From contig CAZIUF010000001.1 in NCBI GenBank assembly GCA_964542665.1, positions 62,001 to 126,000 of the forward strand: a DNA stretch of 64,000 nucleotides, given 5' to 3'. The stretch is from JAGOLU01 sp964542665 (GTDB lineage Bacteria > Patescibacteriota > Microgenomatia > UBA1406 > GWC2-37-13). Positions 33,758 through 42,999 of the stretch are shown one piece after another. The notes beneath the pieces are model-generated. The model was not told the DNA's origin, did no database searches, and worked only from the letters and a program-made list of their open reading frames with translations. How positions within the stretch are numbered: position 1 is the stretch's first letter; each line of letters begins with the position of its first letter. The translations under genes were made by a program, and so were the position numbers.

Positions 33758-35293
33758 TTATTTTTTTCTTGAGAGTGTACCAAATGCGCCTCTCATCTGA
33801 CTGCGTATGATTTGACCAATAACAAGTTTGGCTTGGTTGATAAGAAACTTACCTGCTTGAGTCCCGATCGCCCCTGCTAGGCCACCTAGTACACCTCCTG
33901 CCGCTATTTTTCCCGCAGCGCTAGCAACTCCTGAAGACTCTGTTGCTCCTTCGATTTTTTTCAGTAGCATTTCATATGCGCTCTCTCGATCAATCACTGT
34001 ATTGTATTTTTGAGACATGGGGGATTGGCCTACGAGCATCTGCAGCTCAGTTTCACTGATTGTGTCCATCCGGCTCTCTGGACTTGAGACCAGACAGGCG
34101 ACAAGAGGGGTAGGTGTGCCTTGTTCCGATAAACAAGTTACAAGCGCTTCACCAATCCCAAGCTGAGTGATCACATCTTCTGTTTTGTAGTACGTACTGT
34201 CAGGATAGTTGTCTGCGGCAAGTCTGATTGCCTTACGATCATTGGCAGTAAAAGCGCGCAGGGCGTGCTGAATCTTCATCCCCAGTTGTCCGAGTACTGA
34301 AGCGGGTATGTCTGCTGGGTTCTGGGTACAGAAAATGATTGAGATTCCTTTGGATCTGATGAGTTTGATCGTTGTCTCAATCTGATCTAAAAGAACGTTG
34401 CTTGCTTCGTCGAATATAAGGTGTGCTTCATCGATGATGATCGTTAGCTTGGGCTTGAGCATGTCACCCTCTTCAGGGAACGTGTTATAAATCTCTGCGA
34501 GGAGTGAGAGCATAAATGTCGAGTACATCTTGGGTCTATTTTGCATATCAGCAACACGAAACACGTTGACTATGCCTCGACCTTTTGTATCTTGGCGGCA
34601 GAGATCCAATACATCAAAAGACATCTCGCCAAAAAAAGTATCTGCTCCCTGCTCTTCGATCTCGATGATCTTGCGCATGATCGTCGATGTTGTGGTGGAG
34701 CTGATTGCCCCATATTCCTTGGCTATTTCCACTTTGCCTTCATTGGTCAGGTATTGGAGTGCTTTTTTAAAATCTTTCAAATCTAGAAGTAGTAGCCCTT
34801 TATCATCACAATATTTGAATATCAAACTCGTCACCGATGCTTGGGTATCATTGAGCTCGAGAACCTTTGAGAAAAGCACGGGACCAAACTCGCTCACCGT
34901 TGCTCGCATCTTGACTCCCGTCGCACGCGAGATGGTGAGAAACTCGACGGGAAAACTGGTGGGTACCCAAGGTAAACCGATTGCATCTTGGCGAGCCTTT
35001 ATTTTGTCGTTCATCTCTCCTGGCTGGCTGATCCCTGAGAAATCGCCCTTCACATCCATGACCAGAACTGATACTCCCTCACGAGAAAGTGACTCTGACA
35101 ACTTTTGCAGCGTTTTTGTTTTACCAGTACCCGTGGCCCCAGCAACTAAACCATGTCTATTGAGTGTTGAGAGTGGGATACGCACGAGCGCTTCTTTGTA
35201 TACTGATCCCCCAAGAGTTGCAGCGCCCAAAATGAGCGACTTATCTGAGTTCGGATATCCAGACTGGATTGAGCCTACAAATGATTTGTTCAT
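33758..35293 (-). CDS. HerA/DUF853-type AAA+ ATPase
   Basis: 511 residues. Walker A GATGTGKTKT, DVKGDFSG, a Walker B LTIIIDEAHLIFD and a sensor phrase IIFCTQNPADIP. C-terminal Gly/Ala segment (GVASAAGKIAAGGVLGGLAGAIG). DUF853 proteins resemble HerA DNA translocases and VirD4 motors. Whether this one handles DNA is unknown. ATG 35293 preferred. An ATC-rich extension upstream to 35314 is non-homologous. Confidence 0.85.
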   Translation of the reverse strand: MNKSFVGSIQSGYPNSDKSLILGAATLGGSVYKEALVRIPLSTLNRHGLVAGATGTGKTKTLQKLSESLSREGVSVLVMDVKGDFSGISQPGEMNDKIKARQDAIGLPWVPTSFPVEFLTISRATGVKMRATVSEFGPVLFSKVLELNDTQASVTSLIFKYCDDKGLLLLDLKDFKKALQYLTNEGKVEIAKEYGAISSTTTSTIMRKIIEIEEQGADTFFGEMSFDVLDLCRQDTKGRGIVNVFRVADMQNRPKMYSTFMLSLLAEIYNTFPEEGDMLKPKLTIIIDEAHLIFDEASNVLLDQIETTIKLIRSKGISIIFCTQNPADIPASVLGQLGMKIQHALRAFTANDRKAIRLAADNYPDSTYYKTEDVITQLGIGEALVTCLSEQGTPTPLVACLVSSPESRMDTISETELQMLVGQSPMSQKYNTVIDRESAYEMLLKKIEGATESSGVASAAGKIAAGGVLGGLAGAIGTQAGKFLINQAKLVIGQIIRSQMRGAFGTLSRKK

Positions 35294-35404
35294 AAGTGTA
35301 AAGTGACATATCATGCCTCAGATCAAGCTCAAAAGCAAGCGATGGCGTGCTGCCTAGCTACAACCGGCGTACACTTTTAGAGACAAAAGATATATGATGT
35401 ACCT

Positions 35405-35707
35405 ATGCGGCTCAAGCTCCATCATATCCTCGTCGGGTTTCTGATTTTTACCCTCATTACTTCTTTTTTGCGTAACTCAGCCGCCCTGAGAAAAAACGCA
35501 ACCTTTTTTAACCAACTTCAGAGAGAATATGATGAACAAAAAGCAAGAAACGACAAACTCAAGCTACAAAATGCGAAAAGCAGCAACCCATTTGAGATCG
35601 AAAAAATCATGCGCAACAAACTCGGTTTTGTAAAGCCAGGTGAAGAAGTTCTCATCATCCATGGTGTCTCTCCTACGGTAACGCCTGCCTTCACACCAGC
35701 TCAGTAG
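35405..35707 (+). CDS. Septum formation initiator, FtsB/DivIC-like
   Basis: 100 residues: N-terminal membrane helix, a coiled coil (about 30-62, QLQREYDEQKARNDKLKLQN), and the C-terminal helix-hook EIEKIMRNKLGFVKPGEEVLII that matches DivIC/FtsB (E..AR..LGYV.PGE). It links FtsL and FtsQ-like proteins in the divisome. TATGAT at 35393-35398 is 6 bases before the ATG. Confidence 0.85.
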   Translation: MRLKLHHILVGFLIFTLITSFLRNSAALRKNATFFNQLQREYDEQKARNDKLKLQNAKSSNPFEIEKIMRNKLGFVKPGEEVLIIHGVSPTVTPAFTPAQ

Positions 35708-35771
35708 CCGTCATGAACCTGGTATAATAGCCCTGTTACACTACGTTGTTTAGCGTTTAGTGTTTAAAGTA

Positions 35772-35841
35772 TGCGGGGTAGTGTACGGTAGCACAGAAGG
35801 CTCATAATCTTCTAGACTTGGTTCAATTCCAAGCTCCGCAA
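35772..35841 (+). tRNA. tRNA with CAU anticodon (Met elongator, or Ile-lysidine)
   Basis: Acceptor stem TGCGGGG/CTCCGCA, D-arm GTG/CAC with GG in the loop, anticodon arm GAAGG-CTCATAA-TCTTC with CAT, T-arm CTTGG-TTCAATT-CCAAG. The anticodon stem lacks the three G-C pairs of initiator tRNA, so this is elongator Met or the Ile(CAU) isoacceptor. CCA is not encoded. Confidence 0.9.
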
Positions 35842-35914
35842 CATACGATCACATTTGCGAATCTCCACATCCGCTGAGTTGAAAAAGGCCGCCCGGTTAG
35901 TGTACAATCTGTAC

Positions 35915-36868
35915 GTGGAAACTCCTTTTCAGCTCTCTGTCATCATCCCCGTATACAACGAGCATGGCAATATCAATACCCTACTCGAGCGGCTGTTGCC
36001 CATCGTGAGTCGGTATCATTACGAGATCATTTTCATAGACGATGGCTCAACAGACAAAACTACCCATGACATCAGTCAGCATGTGCTCAAAAATCCACAT
36101 ATCAAACTCGTCTCATTTACTCGTAACTTTGGCCATCAACGAGCTCTGTCTGCAGGATACGCATATGCGCAGGGTGATGCTGTCATTTCAATCGATGCCG
36201 ATCTCCAGGATCCTCCAGAGCTCATCCCCGATCTGGTGAAAAAATGGCGAGAAGGTAATCAGATCGTATATGCAAAGCGACGCACTCGGGCGAAAGATGG
36301 CGTATTCAAACGGCTGTCAGCTCAGACGTTTTATTGGTTTATCAATCAACTCTCCGAAATCACCATCCCTACAGATGTTGGTGATTATCGACTCATTGAT
36401 CGACAAGTTGTCGACTATCTAAATAAACTTCCTGAATCATCTCGCTTTTTGCGAGGTCTCGTAGCCTGGAGCGGGTATCAAACGGCGATGGTTGAGTTTG
36501 ATCGCGAAAGTAGACACACCGGACATACGCACTATCCACTCAAAAATATGATTAGCTTTGCGATGACCGGGATCACAGCGTTTTCAGTCAAACCACTTCG
36601 ATTGGTAACGTATCTCGGATTTATCACTGCAGCTCTTGGATTTGCGGGCATGTCATACGCAATCATTCGGCGATTTCTACTTCCCCATGAATATTGGGTC
36701 ACTGGATGGACAGCACTCTTTGTCTCAATCATGTTTTTCTCGGGGATACAGATCCTCATCTTAGGCATGATCGGAGAATATATTGGTCGCATCTTTGGTC
36801 AGGTTCAGGGTCGACCTTTGTACGTCATCAAGACACTCAAGAATATCACTCATCCTACTCACTCATGA
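35915..36868 (+). CDS. Polyprenyl-phosphate glycosyltransferase, GT2 (GtrB/DPM1 type)
   Basis: 317 residues. LSVIIPVYNE, IFIDDGSTD, DADLQDPPE and GDYRL are the GT2 motifs, followed by two membrane helices (about 230-310) and the QVQGRPLYVI tail of GtrB-like enzymes. It moves a sugar from a nucleotide to undecaprenyl phosphate on the inner face. Start: GTG 35915, since TACAAT at 35903-35908 is 6 bases upstream. An earlier TTG at 35855 runs into the tRNA. Confidence 0.88.
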   Translation: METPFQLSVIIPVYNEHGNINTLLERLLPIVSRYHYEIIFIDDGSTDKTTHDISQHVLKNPHIKLVSFTRNFGHQRALSAGYAYAQGDAVISIDADLQDPPELIPDLVKKWREGNQIVYAKRRTRAKDGVFKRLSAQTFYWFINQLSEITIPTDVGDYRLIDRQVVDYLNKLPESSRFLRGLVAWSGYQTAMVEFDRESRHTGHTHYPLKNMISFAMTGITAFSVKPLRLVTYLGFITAALGFAGMSYAIIRRFLLPHEYWVTGWTALFVSIMFFSGIQILILGMIGEYIGRIFGQVQGRPLYVIKTLKNITHPTHS

Positions 36869-37029
36869 AACGGATCCTGCACTACTTTGGAGTTGGACTC
36901 ATTGCCGTAGGTACAGCCGCTGTTGTTTTGTGGCTTCTCATCACTTGGTCACAGAAAAAAGAATTTTTGACACCAGTTCCTCAAGAAAATCCTCTGCAGA
37001 TCATCTACCCCACATCAGGAATCAATTGA
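36865..37029 (+). CDS. Small single-span membrane protein, coupled to the glycosyltransferase
   Basis: 54 residues: MKRILHYFGVG, a 20-residue helix, and a polar tail (KKEFLTPVPQENPLQ). The ATG overlaps the glycosyltransferase stop in ATGA, so it is translationally coupled. No family known. It could be a partner subunit of the transferase. Confidence 0.55.
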   Translation: MKRILHYFGVGLIAVGTAAVVLWLLITWSQKKEFLTPVPQENPLQIIYPTSGIN

Positions 37030-37096
37030 TAGTGTAGAACTTAGAGTGTAAAACGAAGAATAAAAATCACAATATTTAAAAATATTTTTTGTGACA

Positions 37097-37537
37097 TCAC
37101 GGCGTGTTGGCAGGACCCGGGATCCGCAGCTCAAATATCTTCCCTACTCCACCTAAGAAGGCTTGATCGATAATAAATAGAATGAGATAACTTGCTGCGA
37201 AAAGCCCAATCCCTATGAGTGCCCACTTGAGTGTGCTCTGGGCTTGCTCGATCTTTTCGGCGCTCCCAAATGAAGTGATAAACAAAATGCCTCCGTACAC
37301 TAACATTGCAAATAAAACGATAAGAACTAGTGACGATGCAAGAAACAGGACATTATCGTAGACTACCTCAAGACATTGAAATGTTGGAACCCCGTCAACA
37401 GTACAAGACTTCGACTGATCAACATTGCCTAATGCATCTCGCACTTCCCAATCACGCACCTGAGCCGAGACGGGCAAAGCAGTCAAAAAACTGAGTGTGA
37501 TGCCGGTGAAAAGTAATCCGATTAAGAAATGTTTCAT
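37097..37537 (-). CDS. Pilin-like T4SS protein (VirB2/TrbC-type topology)
   Basis: 146 residues: a cleavable signal (FLIGLLFTGITLSFLTALPVSA), a short Cys-bearing region (SKSCTVDGVPTFQC), then two membrane helices separated by the cytoplasmic turn FGSAEKIEQAQSTLKWA. This is the VirB2/TrbC plan, seen again in the two paralogues at 37.9 and 38.7 kb. The protein would be a membrane subunit of the secretion/competence system with the VirB6-like protein. Confidence 0.65.
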   Translation of the reverse strand: MKHFLIGLLFTGITLSFLTALPVSAQVRDWEVRDALGNVDQSKSCTVDGVPTFQCLEVVYDNVLFLASSLVLIVLFAMLVYGGILFITSFGSAEKIEQAQSTLKWALIGIGLFAASYLILFIIDQAFLGGVGKIFELRIPGPANTP

Positions 37538-37550
37538 AGGTGGTGAATAA

Positions 37551-37832
37551 TTACTGTGTTTTTCCCCAAGTACAGGTAAACCCTAAACAAATGGGGTGAT
37601 CAGGCGAAAACGGAATTTTTTCGGCAAGTACCACGCCACTCAACAGCGCAATGTAAATAGCGAGCATGACGGTGGTCCGTTGGAGTTTTTTTTTCACCAC
37701 TTCTACTCTACTTGGGTTATGAGCATTGTTCACCCACTCTATCGCACGAAAGAGTTGATAAAACATGCCGGATAAACCAAAAACGATAAAGATCGTTCTA
37801 ATAATCATACTGAGAAAGAGTGGACTCGCCAT
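37551..37832 (-). CDS. Two-span membrane protein in the pilin cluster
   Basis: 93 residues with helices about 5-30 and 52-72 and a late CLGFTCTWG cysteine pair. No family recognised. It lies 13 bases upstream of the VirB2-like gene on the same strand, so likely co-transcribed. Confidence 0.6.
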   Translation of the reverse strand: MASPLFLSMIIRTIFIVFGLSGMFYQLFRAIEWVNNAHNPSRVEVVKKKLQRTTVMLAIYIALLSGVVLAEKIPFSPDHPICLGFTCTWGKTQ

Positions 37833-37895
37833 AGCTCACTCACTATAGCAAATATCACATACACAATGCAATATTGAGCCGGAGGATAAACGAAG

Positions 37896-37923
37896 AAGGC
37901 GTCCCGCCATGGCGGGACGCCTT
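37896..37923 (-). terminator. Terminator after the first pilin paralogue
   Basis: 13-bp stem AAGGCGTCCCGCC/GGCGGGACGCCTT around a CATG centre (37896-37908, 37911-37923). On the minus strand it follows the pilin stop at 37943. Confidence 0.75.
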
Positions 37924-37942
37924 TAGTCGAGTTTCTATTTCG

Positions 37943-38530
37943 TTACGGCTTCACTAAGTTGAATGAGCCGAGCTGGAGCGGACATGATATACCAAGACAT
38001 ATCTTGCCTCCAAATATCACTTGTTCCACGACAACCACAAGAGCAAGTACGGCGACCATGACTATGAGACCGAGTACAGCGGCCTGAATCTGCTCTCGTG
38101 CTTCTTTGACTCCTTCATCTTTACCCTCAGACGTGATCCATTTGAACGCACCGATAAGCAGATAGATGAGTGCTATGATCCCTGCAATAAAGAAGAAGAA
38201 TCGGATGATGCTTCCAAGGAAGTCACCGAGCTTGGGGACTTTAAATCCTGGTGAGATAAACGTATCAGTGAGTGGATTGCATGCGCCACTAATGCCTGCT
38301 TCCAAACAAATTACATCACCTGGCTGGACCACTCTCGTACCGGCAGTCGGTCCATCAACACGAGAAATCCATGTACCAACTCCTGAACTGGAACCAGAAG
38401 TCTGTATACATTCACATCGAGGATTATCCCCTGCAGCTGCAAGGGTTGATCGAGCTGCAATAGTCATCACAGAAGTTGCCACCAAGACTAAAGCTAAACT
38501 GCCAACGAAGAGCTTTCTAAATGTGTTCAT
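37943..38530 (-). CDS. Pilin-like T4SS protein, paralogue A
   Basis: 195 residues: signal peptide (LVLVATSVMTIAARSTLAA), extracytoplasmic domain with CECI and other cysteines, then two helices joined by KWITSEGKDEGVKEAREQIQAAVLG. The C-terminus has CLGISCPLQL. It is nearly identical to the 38.7-kb protein over the second half (VPK.GDFL..IIR, then GAFKWITS.GK.EGVKEAREQIQAA). The surface part differs more, which suggests diversification after duplication. Confidence 0.75.
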   Translation of the reverse strand: MNTFRKLFVGSLALVLVATSVMTIAARSTLAAAGDNPRCECIQTSGSSSGVGTWISRVDGPTAGTRVVQPGDVICLEAGISGACNPLTDTFISPGFKVPKLGDFLGSIIRFFFFIAGIIALIYLLIGAFKWITSEGKDEGVKEAREQIQAAVLGLIVMVAVLALVVVVEQVIFGGKICLGISCPLQLGSFNLVKP

Positions 38531-38560
38531 AATAAAGATAAATAATTGATTAGTACCATT

Positions 38561-38673
38561 CTACTCATCTTTTGGCCTATATTGCAAGGCCTCAGCGATG
38601 TGTATCTCATTTATCGTAGCAGATCCTGCAAGATCTGCAATAGCATCGCTATATCTAGCCACTTGCTCGAGCA
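38561..38673 (-). pseudogene. comM: Fragment of the comM 3' end
   Basis: Reading this strand gives LLEQVARYSDAIADLAGS and then the ComM tail through ALQYRPKDE with its own stop (TAG). Bases 38563-38643 match 39312-39392 with 2 differences, including 63 identical in a row. It is the tail of comM carried along in a duplication of the pilin gene, not an expressed gene. Confidence 0.85.
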
Positions 38674-38679
38674 AACGAA

Positions 38680-38705
38680 AAGCGACGTGCCTAGGCACGT
38701 CGCTT
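38680..38705 (-). terminator. Terminator after the second pilin paralogue
   Basis: Perfect 26-base palindrome centred on CCTAGG (38680-38705). On the minus strand it is followed by TTTTCGTTT. It sits between the paralogue B stop and the comM fragment. Confidence 0.85.
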
Positions 38706-38730
38706 GAGATTTATCAGACAATCCAGTGCT

Positions 38731-39279
38731 TTACTGAGGACTCAACTGTGGTAGTTCAAGAGGACAAGATATACCAAGACATATCTTGCCGCCAAAAATC
38801 ACCTGTTCTATTACGACCACGAGCGCAAGTACAGCAACCATAACTACAAGACCGAGGAGTGCAGCTTGGATCTGCTCACGCGCCTCCTTAACTCCTTCCT
38901 CCTTACCGCTTGAGGTAATCCATTTAAATGCACCCATAAGTAGGTAAAGCAAGGCAACTATACTGGCAATCAAGAAAAATATTCGGATAATATTTGCGAG
39001 AAAATCTCCAAATTTGGGGACCTTGATGGGAGATTGAACAAATGTGGAAGTTAGAGTATTGCACGATTTTCCTGCGTATCCAGCATCCTCACAGAGCCTG
39101 CCACCTGGCGTCGTGCCGTCGGTCGTTGAGACCCATTTTCCATCTGCGGGAACACCTGTTGAAATACATTTACATTCAGGCCCGACAGCATGAGTAGATT
39201 TGACTGAAGTACTCATCACAAAAGTCAGAACAGTGAATATTGCCAAGGCACTGACAGCTATTTTTTTAATGGTTTTCAT
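38731..39279 (-). CDS. Pilin-like T4SS protein, paralogue B
   Basis: 182 residues, same plan as paralogue A: signal, Cys-containing short exterior part (CKCISTG), two helices with KWITSSGKEEGVKEAREQIQAALLG, and C-terminal CLGISCPLEL. It lies 31 bases downstream of comM on the same strand. The unit comM tail, pilin, terminator occurs twice, so this copy is the parent or the first copy of a tandem duplication. Confidence 0.75.
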   Translation of the reverse strand: MKTIKKIAVSALAIFTVLTFVMSTSVKSTHAVGPECKCISTGVPADGKWVSTTDGTTPGGRLCEDAGYAGKSCNTLTSTFVQSPIKVPKFGDFLANIIRIFFLIASIVALLYLLMGAFKWITSSGKEEGVKEAREQIQAALLGLVVMVAVLALVVVIEQVIFGGKICLGISCPLELPQLSPQ

Positions 39280-39309
39280 AACACAAAAAAATAATTAGTT
39301 AATACCGAC

Positions 39310-40824
39310 TCACTCATCTTTGGGTCTATATTGCAAGGCCTCAGCGATGTGTATCTCATTTATCGTAGCAGATCCTGCAAGATCTGCAATAGTTTGGGCA
39401 ACCTTGATGATTTTGAAGTGCGATCGGGCGGAGAGTGACATATGCTCTGAAGCTTGCTTGAGAAGCTTTGTAGCTGGCTCATCGAGCAGGCAGAGTTTGC
39501 GGACATCGACACTACTCATTTCAACATTGGCATATTTACCGATCGCTGCAAGGCGTGTATGTTGTCGAGCTCGAGCGGCAACTACCCGCGTACGGATGTC
39601 ACTCGATGACTCAGCTTCCTCTTTCCCATGGAGCTTGTCATAAGCGACGGGGGGAATATCTATGTGCAAATCAATACGATCAAGGATGGGACCTGAGAGT
39701 TTTTTCCGATACTTTAGTATTGCGGCCTGCGGACAGGTGCATGCTTTGGTTGGGTGTCCTAGATAGCCACAAGGGCACGGATTACTTGCAGCAAGCAGGA
39801 GAAACCGTGCGGGATAGGCAACTGTCCCTGCAGCCCGTGAGATTGTGACCACTCCATCCTCCATCGGTTGTCGCAATGCTTCCAAAGTCCCGCGTTCATA
39901 TTCAGGAAACTCATCAAGGAAAAGCACTCCCCTATGGGCAAGGCTGATCTCGCCTGGTGAAGGATTGGTTCCCCCACCGATGAGGCCTATCCTGCTTGTT
40001 GTATGATGCGGCGAGCGAAATGGACGAGAGGCTACGACCGGAGCCCCACTGAGCAAGCCAGTGACAGAGTAGATCTGTGTCACCTCGAGCATCTCAGACT
40101 TGGTAAGGGGTGGCAGGATCGATGGAAATGATCGGGCGAGGAGCGTTTTGCCTGCGCCAGGGACTCCCTTGAGATGGATATTGTGTGATCCAGCAGCAGC
40201 TATCTCAAGGGCTCTTTTTGCCTGGCCCTGCCCGCGCACATCGGCAAAGTCAGTCGTGTATGCGGGCAGATACTGATCGATGATCGTCTGGGTTTGTGGA
40301 GTGATCGTAGTTTTTCCGACAAGATGATCGATAAGATCTCTGAGACTATCCACTGGATAAACAACGATATCATCCACCACAGCTGCTTCAGGTGCATTTG
40401 CTCGTGGGACAAATAGCTGTGTCTTCCCTGCACGTGCTGCCATGAGTGCAAGCGGCATGACTCCCGTCACCGATCGAACACCACCTTCAAGAGAGAGCTC
40501 GCCAACGAAAAATGCTTGTTCAAGCACGTCAGTTGCACATAGTTTTTGGGCCGCAAGTATCCCGATTGCAATCGCTAGATCGTATCGACTACCCGTTTTG
40601 GGCACATCTGCGGGAGCAAGGTTGACAGTGAGCCGAGAATCAGGCACATCAAAACCTGTGTTGGTCAGTGCAGTGCGAATCCGATCCTTGCTTTCATTGA
40701 TCTCCTTGCCAGGCAGGCCCACAATCGTAAATGTTGGAAATCCTCTATCTGCAATGTCTACCTCGACAGTGATGAGGATACCCTCGAGTCCGAGTGTCGC
40801 TCCTGAATATACTTTTGCAAGCAT
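39310..40824 (-). CDS. comM: ComM/YifB Mg-chelatase-like AAA+ ATPase
   Basis: 504 residues: N-terminal LonC-like fold (TIVGLPGKEINESKDRIR, NLAPADVPKTGSRYDL), Walker A GVPGAGKTLLA, Walker B VLFLDEFPEY, zinc loop NPCPCGYLGHPTKACTCPQA, and the C-terminal ALQYR tail. ComM is a helicase that drives branch migration during natural transformation. Its place in the pilin/VirB6 block supports a DNA-uptake role. It lies 12 bases downstream of the surface-protein gene. Confidence 0.93.
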   Translation of the reverse strand: MLAKVYSGATLGLEGILITVEVDIADRGFPTFTIVGLPGKEINESKDRIRTALTNTGFDVPDSRLTVNLAPADVPKTGSRYDLAIAIGILAAQKLCATDVLEQAFFVGELSLEGGVRSVTGVMPLALMAARAGKTQLFVPRANAPEAAVVDDIVVYPVDSLRDLIDHLVGKTTITPQTQTIIDQYLPAYTTDFADVRGQGQAKRALEIAAAGSHNIHLKGVPGAGKTLLARSFPSILPPLTKSEMLEVTQIYSVTGLLSGAPVVASRPFRSPHHTTSRIGLIGGGTNPSPGEISLAHRGVLFLDEFPEYERGTLEALRQPMEDGVVTISRAAGTVAYPARFLLLAASNPCPCGYLGHPTKACTCPQAAILKYRKKLSGPILDRIDLHIDIPPVAYDKLHGKEEAESSSDIRTRVVAARARQHTRLAAIGKYANVEMSSVDVRKLCLLDEPATKLLKQASEHMSLSARSHFKIIKVAQTIADLAGSATINEIHIAEALQYRPKDE

Positions 40825-40836
40825 AAATGAATCGGG

Positions 40837-42933
40837 TTATGCGGTGGGTGGCATAGGTGCTGATGGAGGTGATTGACCTGCATCATACATATGGGGATCG
40901 CGATGACGTTTCACGTAATACAGAATGAGTAAAACCGTCACAGCAATAAGCAATATTAGAATGGCAATATAAACAAACAGTTGAGCAAGCTGTCCTACTG
41001 GCTGCATTTCCTTCGGGGGGACAACACTTGGTGTCGTTGGTACCCCTGAAAGATTGATAGCTGTCCCACTCGGTGCTGCCCCTGATGGATTGACTGGAGC
41101 GCCAGAAAGTGCTGCGCTTGGGGTAGACTGTGCATAGCTAAACGCTTCTACCTTTTGGGCTTCGAGCGCAGAGAATAGATCTACCGATTTGGCGGTTAGG
41201 TATTCTTTATTTTCAGCGAGGATATTTGTTGTCTTCACGACACGCAAAGTAGCGCCGGTTCCATACTCAACACGATAACGGTATGAGGGGAGACCATGAG
41301 GTGGGATAACATATCTTCCCGTCGCATCAGTAGTTGTGCTGTACGTGATCTGACCATTTGTCTCATCTATGACTCTGACTTCTGTCAGGGATAGTGCCTT
41401 GCCACTGGTGTCCTTAGCCACTGCATCGATATATTGAGGCATGATGGGAATACTAATCTCCAATCCATCGCCCTGCGCGACGACCAGATCAGCATCGGTA
41501 GATACACCAAGTACTGATGAGTAAAAGGTTGGCTTGGTGAGCTTTACTGTCACCACACTCTGTGACTTGATAGTCTCTGAAGGTATCGTGATGCCCCAGG
41601 TACCATCTATCGTGGCACGTGTATTGATTGGCTGTACTACACCATCTATAACCGCCTCAACAAGGGTATAGGGATGGGATACTGTGCCGAAAACATAAAG
41701 CCCCGAATCATTGTTGCGTACGTTAGTATCGTTGATGATCGCAAGTGCACGAGTTGGCGATGCCCCAATCTTTGAGGCAGTGACGGGGAGGTCGCGACGC
41801 TGGATCTTGCCATTATTCTGCATAATATCCTCAATCGGACTGAGCGCCTTCGGATAGAGCTCTGTATATAGTTCTTTAGATTTTTCGTCAACTGTTACAA
41901 AAACCTTGTATACACCCTTGTCGAGTCTGGCGCCACGAACTATTCCTGACTCGCTCGCATTAACCAATGCGCTACTTGCACGAGTTGCATAAGCGACAGT
42001 TTGACTTGGATCGACAGGGAGAACGTCCAAAGCATACGTGCCATCGGCCACGACGAATGCAAATGATCCTGTGCTCAGAGTATTCTGAATAGGTGCCACC
42101 CCAATATTATTATCACTCAACTTATTGTAAAAGCCAAGTACTGGAACTGCGGGCGATGTGACAGTGGGCTGCCATTTTTCGAATAAATACACAGGCACAT
42201 TGATGAGAGGTTCGAGTGTCTGCGCATCAAATACGTATCCGTACGGGTCAAATCGATACTTTACTACTTTTACCTCGTTGCTCTTCTTAAATTTTTGATC
42301 ACTGACCTTAGGCGAGCTTCCATCGAGTGGCACATCTGTTACGACAACAGGTGTAAAGTAACCAACTGCATAAAACCAGTTAAGGGTCTCATGGAAAGAG
42401 TTTTTTTGCTGCCATTCCAACACATCTGAGGGGATCAGCTCCATCGTGCCGTCATTGCAGACTGTGGTCGCTAGACACGAGAATGGTTTGCCATTTTTAA
42501 GCTGTGGCTGGGAACCTTCGAGTGTATAGCTAATCCTCCCCAAACGCTGCCATTTTGCATTTGCAGTAGCCGCACAATATCCAGTTGGTGCTGATCGGTA
42601 CTCAGCCTCACACCACTTCACATCATGAGCTTGAGTACCGGTGGTACACACATCACCGGTCAGGTTGGAGAAAGTCCAACTCCCTACGGTGATATCCCCC
42701 TTAAGACGAGAGTTTGTCACACAACCTATGACGAATATGCTCTGAAATTCTTCCTTGGTAAGGCTACTTGTAGGTATAAGCTTGATTCTGTGTACGCTCA
42801 CCGGCATAGTCGATGAGGTAAACTCCATGGCCCCTTCAGAGTTTTTCTCAAATTCTGCCGCGTAGGATCGAACTGGCAGACAGACAATCACAAAGATAGC
42901 AAGTAAGAATACCTTCTTTAAGTAGTTTTGCAT
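40837..42933 (-). CDS. Large surface protein with carboxypeptidase-regulatory-like repeats
   Basis: 698 residues: signal peptide (FLLAIFVIVCLPVRSYA), Cys-containing N-terminal domain (about 60-210), several beta domains (about 235-600, with FGTVSHPYTLVEAVIDG and DTSGKALSLTEVRVIDE), a Ser/Pro linker, a membrane helix (about 650-672) and a short cytoplasmic tail. TATGAT (42942-42947) is 8 bases before the ATG. It diverges from the VirB6-like gene and precedes comM, so it is likely a surface component of the same system. Confidence 0.7.
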   Translation of the reverse strand: MQNYLKKVFLLAIFVIVCLPVRSYAAEFEKNSEGAMEFTSSTMPVSVHRIKLIPTSSLTKEEFQSIFVIGCVTNSRLKGDITVGSWTFSNLTGDVCTTGTQAHDVKWCEAEYRSAPTGYCAATANAKWQRLGRISYTLEGSQPQLKNGKPFSCLATTVCNDGTMELIPSDVLEWQQKNSFHETLNWFYAVGYFTPVVVTDVPLDGSSPKVSDQKFKKSNEVKVVKYRFDPYGYVFDAQTLEPLINVPVYLFEKWQPTVTSPAVPVLGFYNKLSDNNIGVAPIQNTLSTGSFAFVVADGTYALDVLPVDPSQTVAYATRASSALVNASESGIVRGARLDKGVYKVFVTVDEKSKELYTELYPKALSPIEDIMQNNGKIQRRDLPVTASKIGASPTRALAIINDTNVRNNDSGLYVFGTVSHPYTLVEAVIDGVVQPINTRATIDGTWGITIPSETIKSQSVVTVKLTKPTFYSSVLGVSTDADLVVAQGDGLEISIPIMPQYIDAVAKDTSGKALSLTEVRVIDETNGQITYSTTTDATGRYVIPPHGLPSYRYRVEYGTGATLRVVKTTNILAENKEYLTAKSVDLFSALEAQKVEAFSYAQSTPSAALSGAPVNPSGAAPSGTAINLSGVPTTPSVVPPKEMQPVGQLAQLFVYIAILILLIAVTVLLILYYVKRHRDPHMYDAGQSPPSAPMPPTA

Positions 42934-42999
42934 AATACCCCATCATACAGGTACACAAAATCTCTTGTCAATGACAACTATATCAATTAGTATAGTTAG

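Noticed and set aside
38598..38843. 81-residue plus-strand ORF between the pilin genes
   Set aside because: It is antisense to the comM remnant and pilin tail; the same start peptide appears antisense to the real comM.
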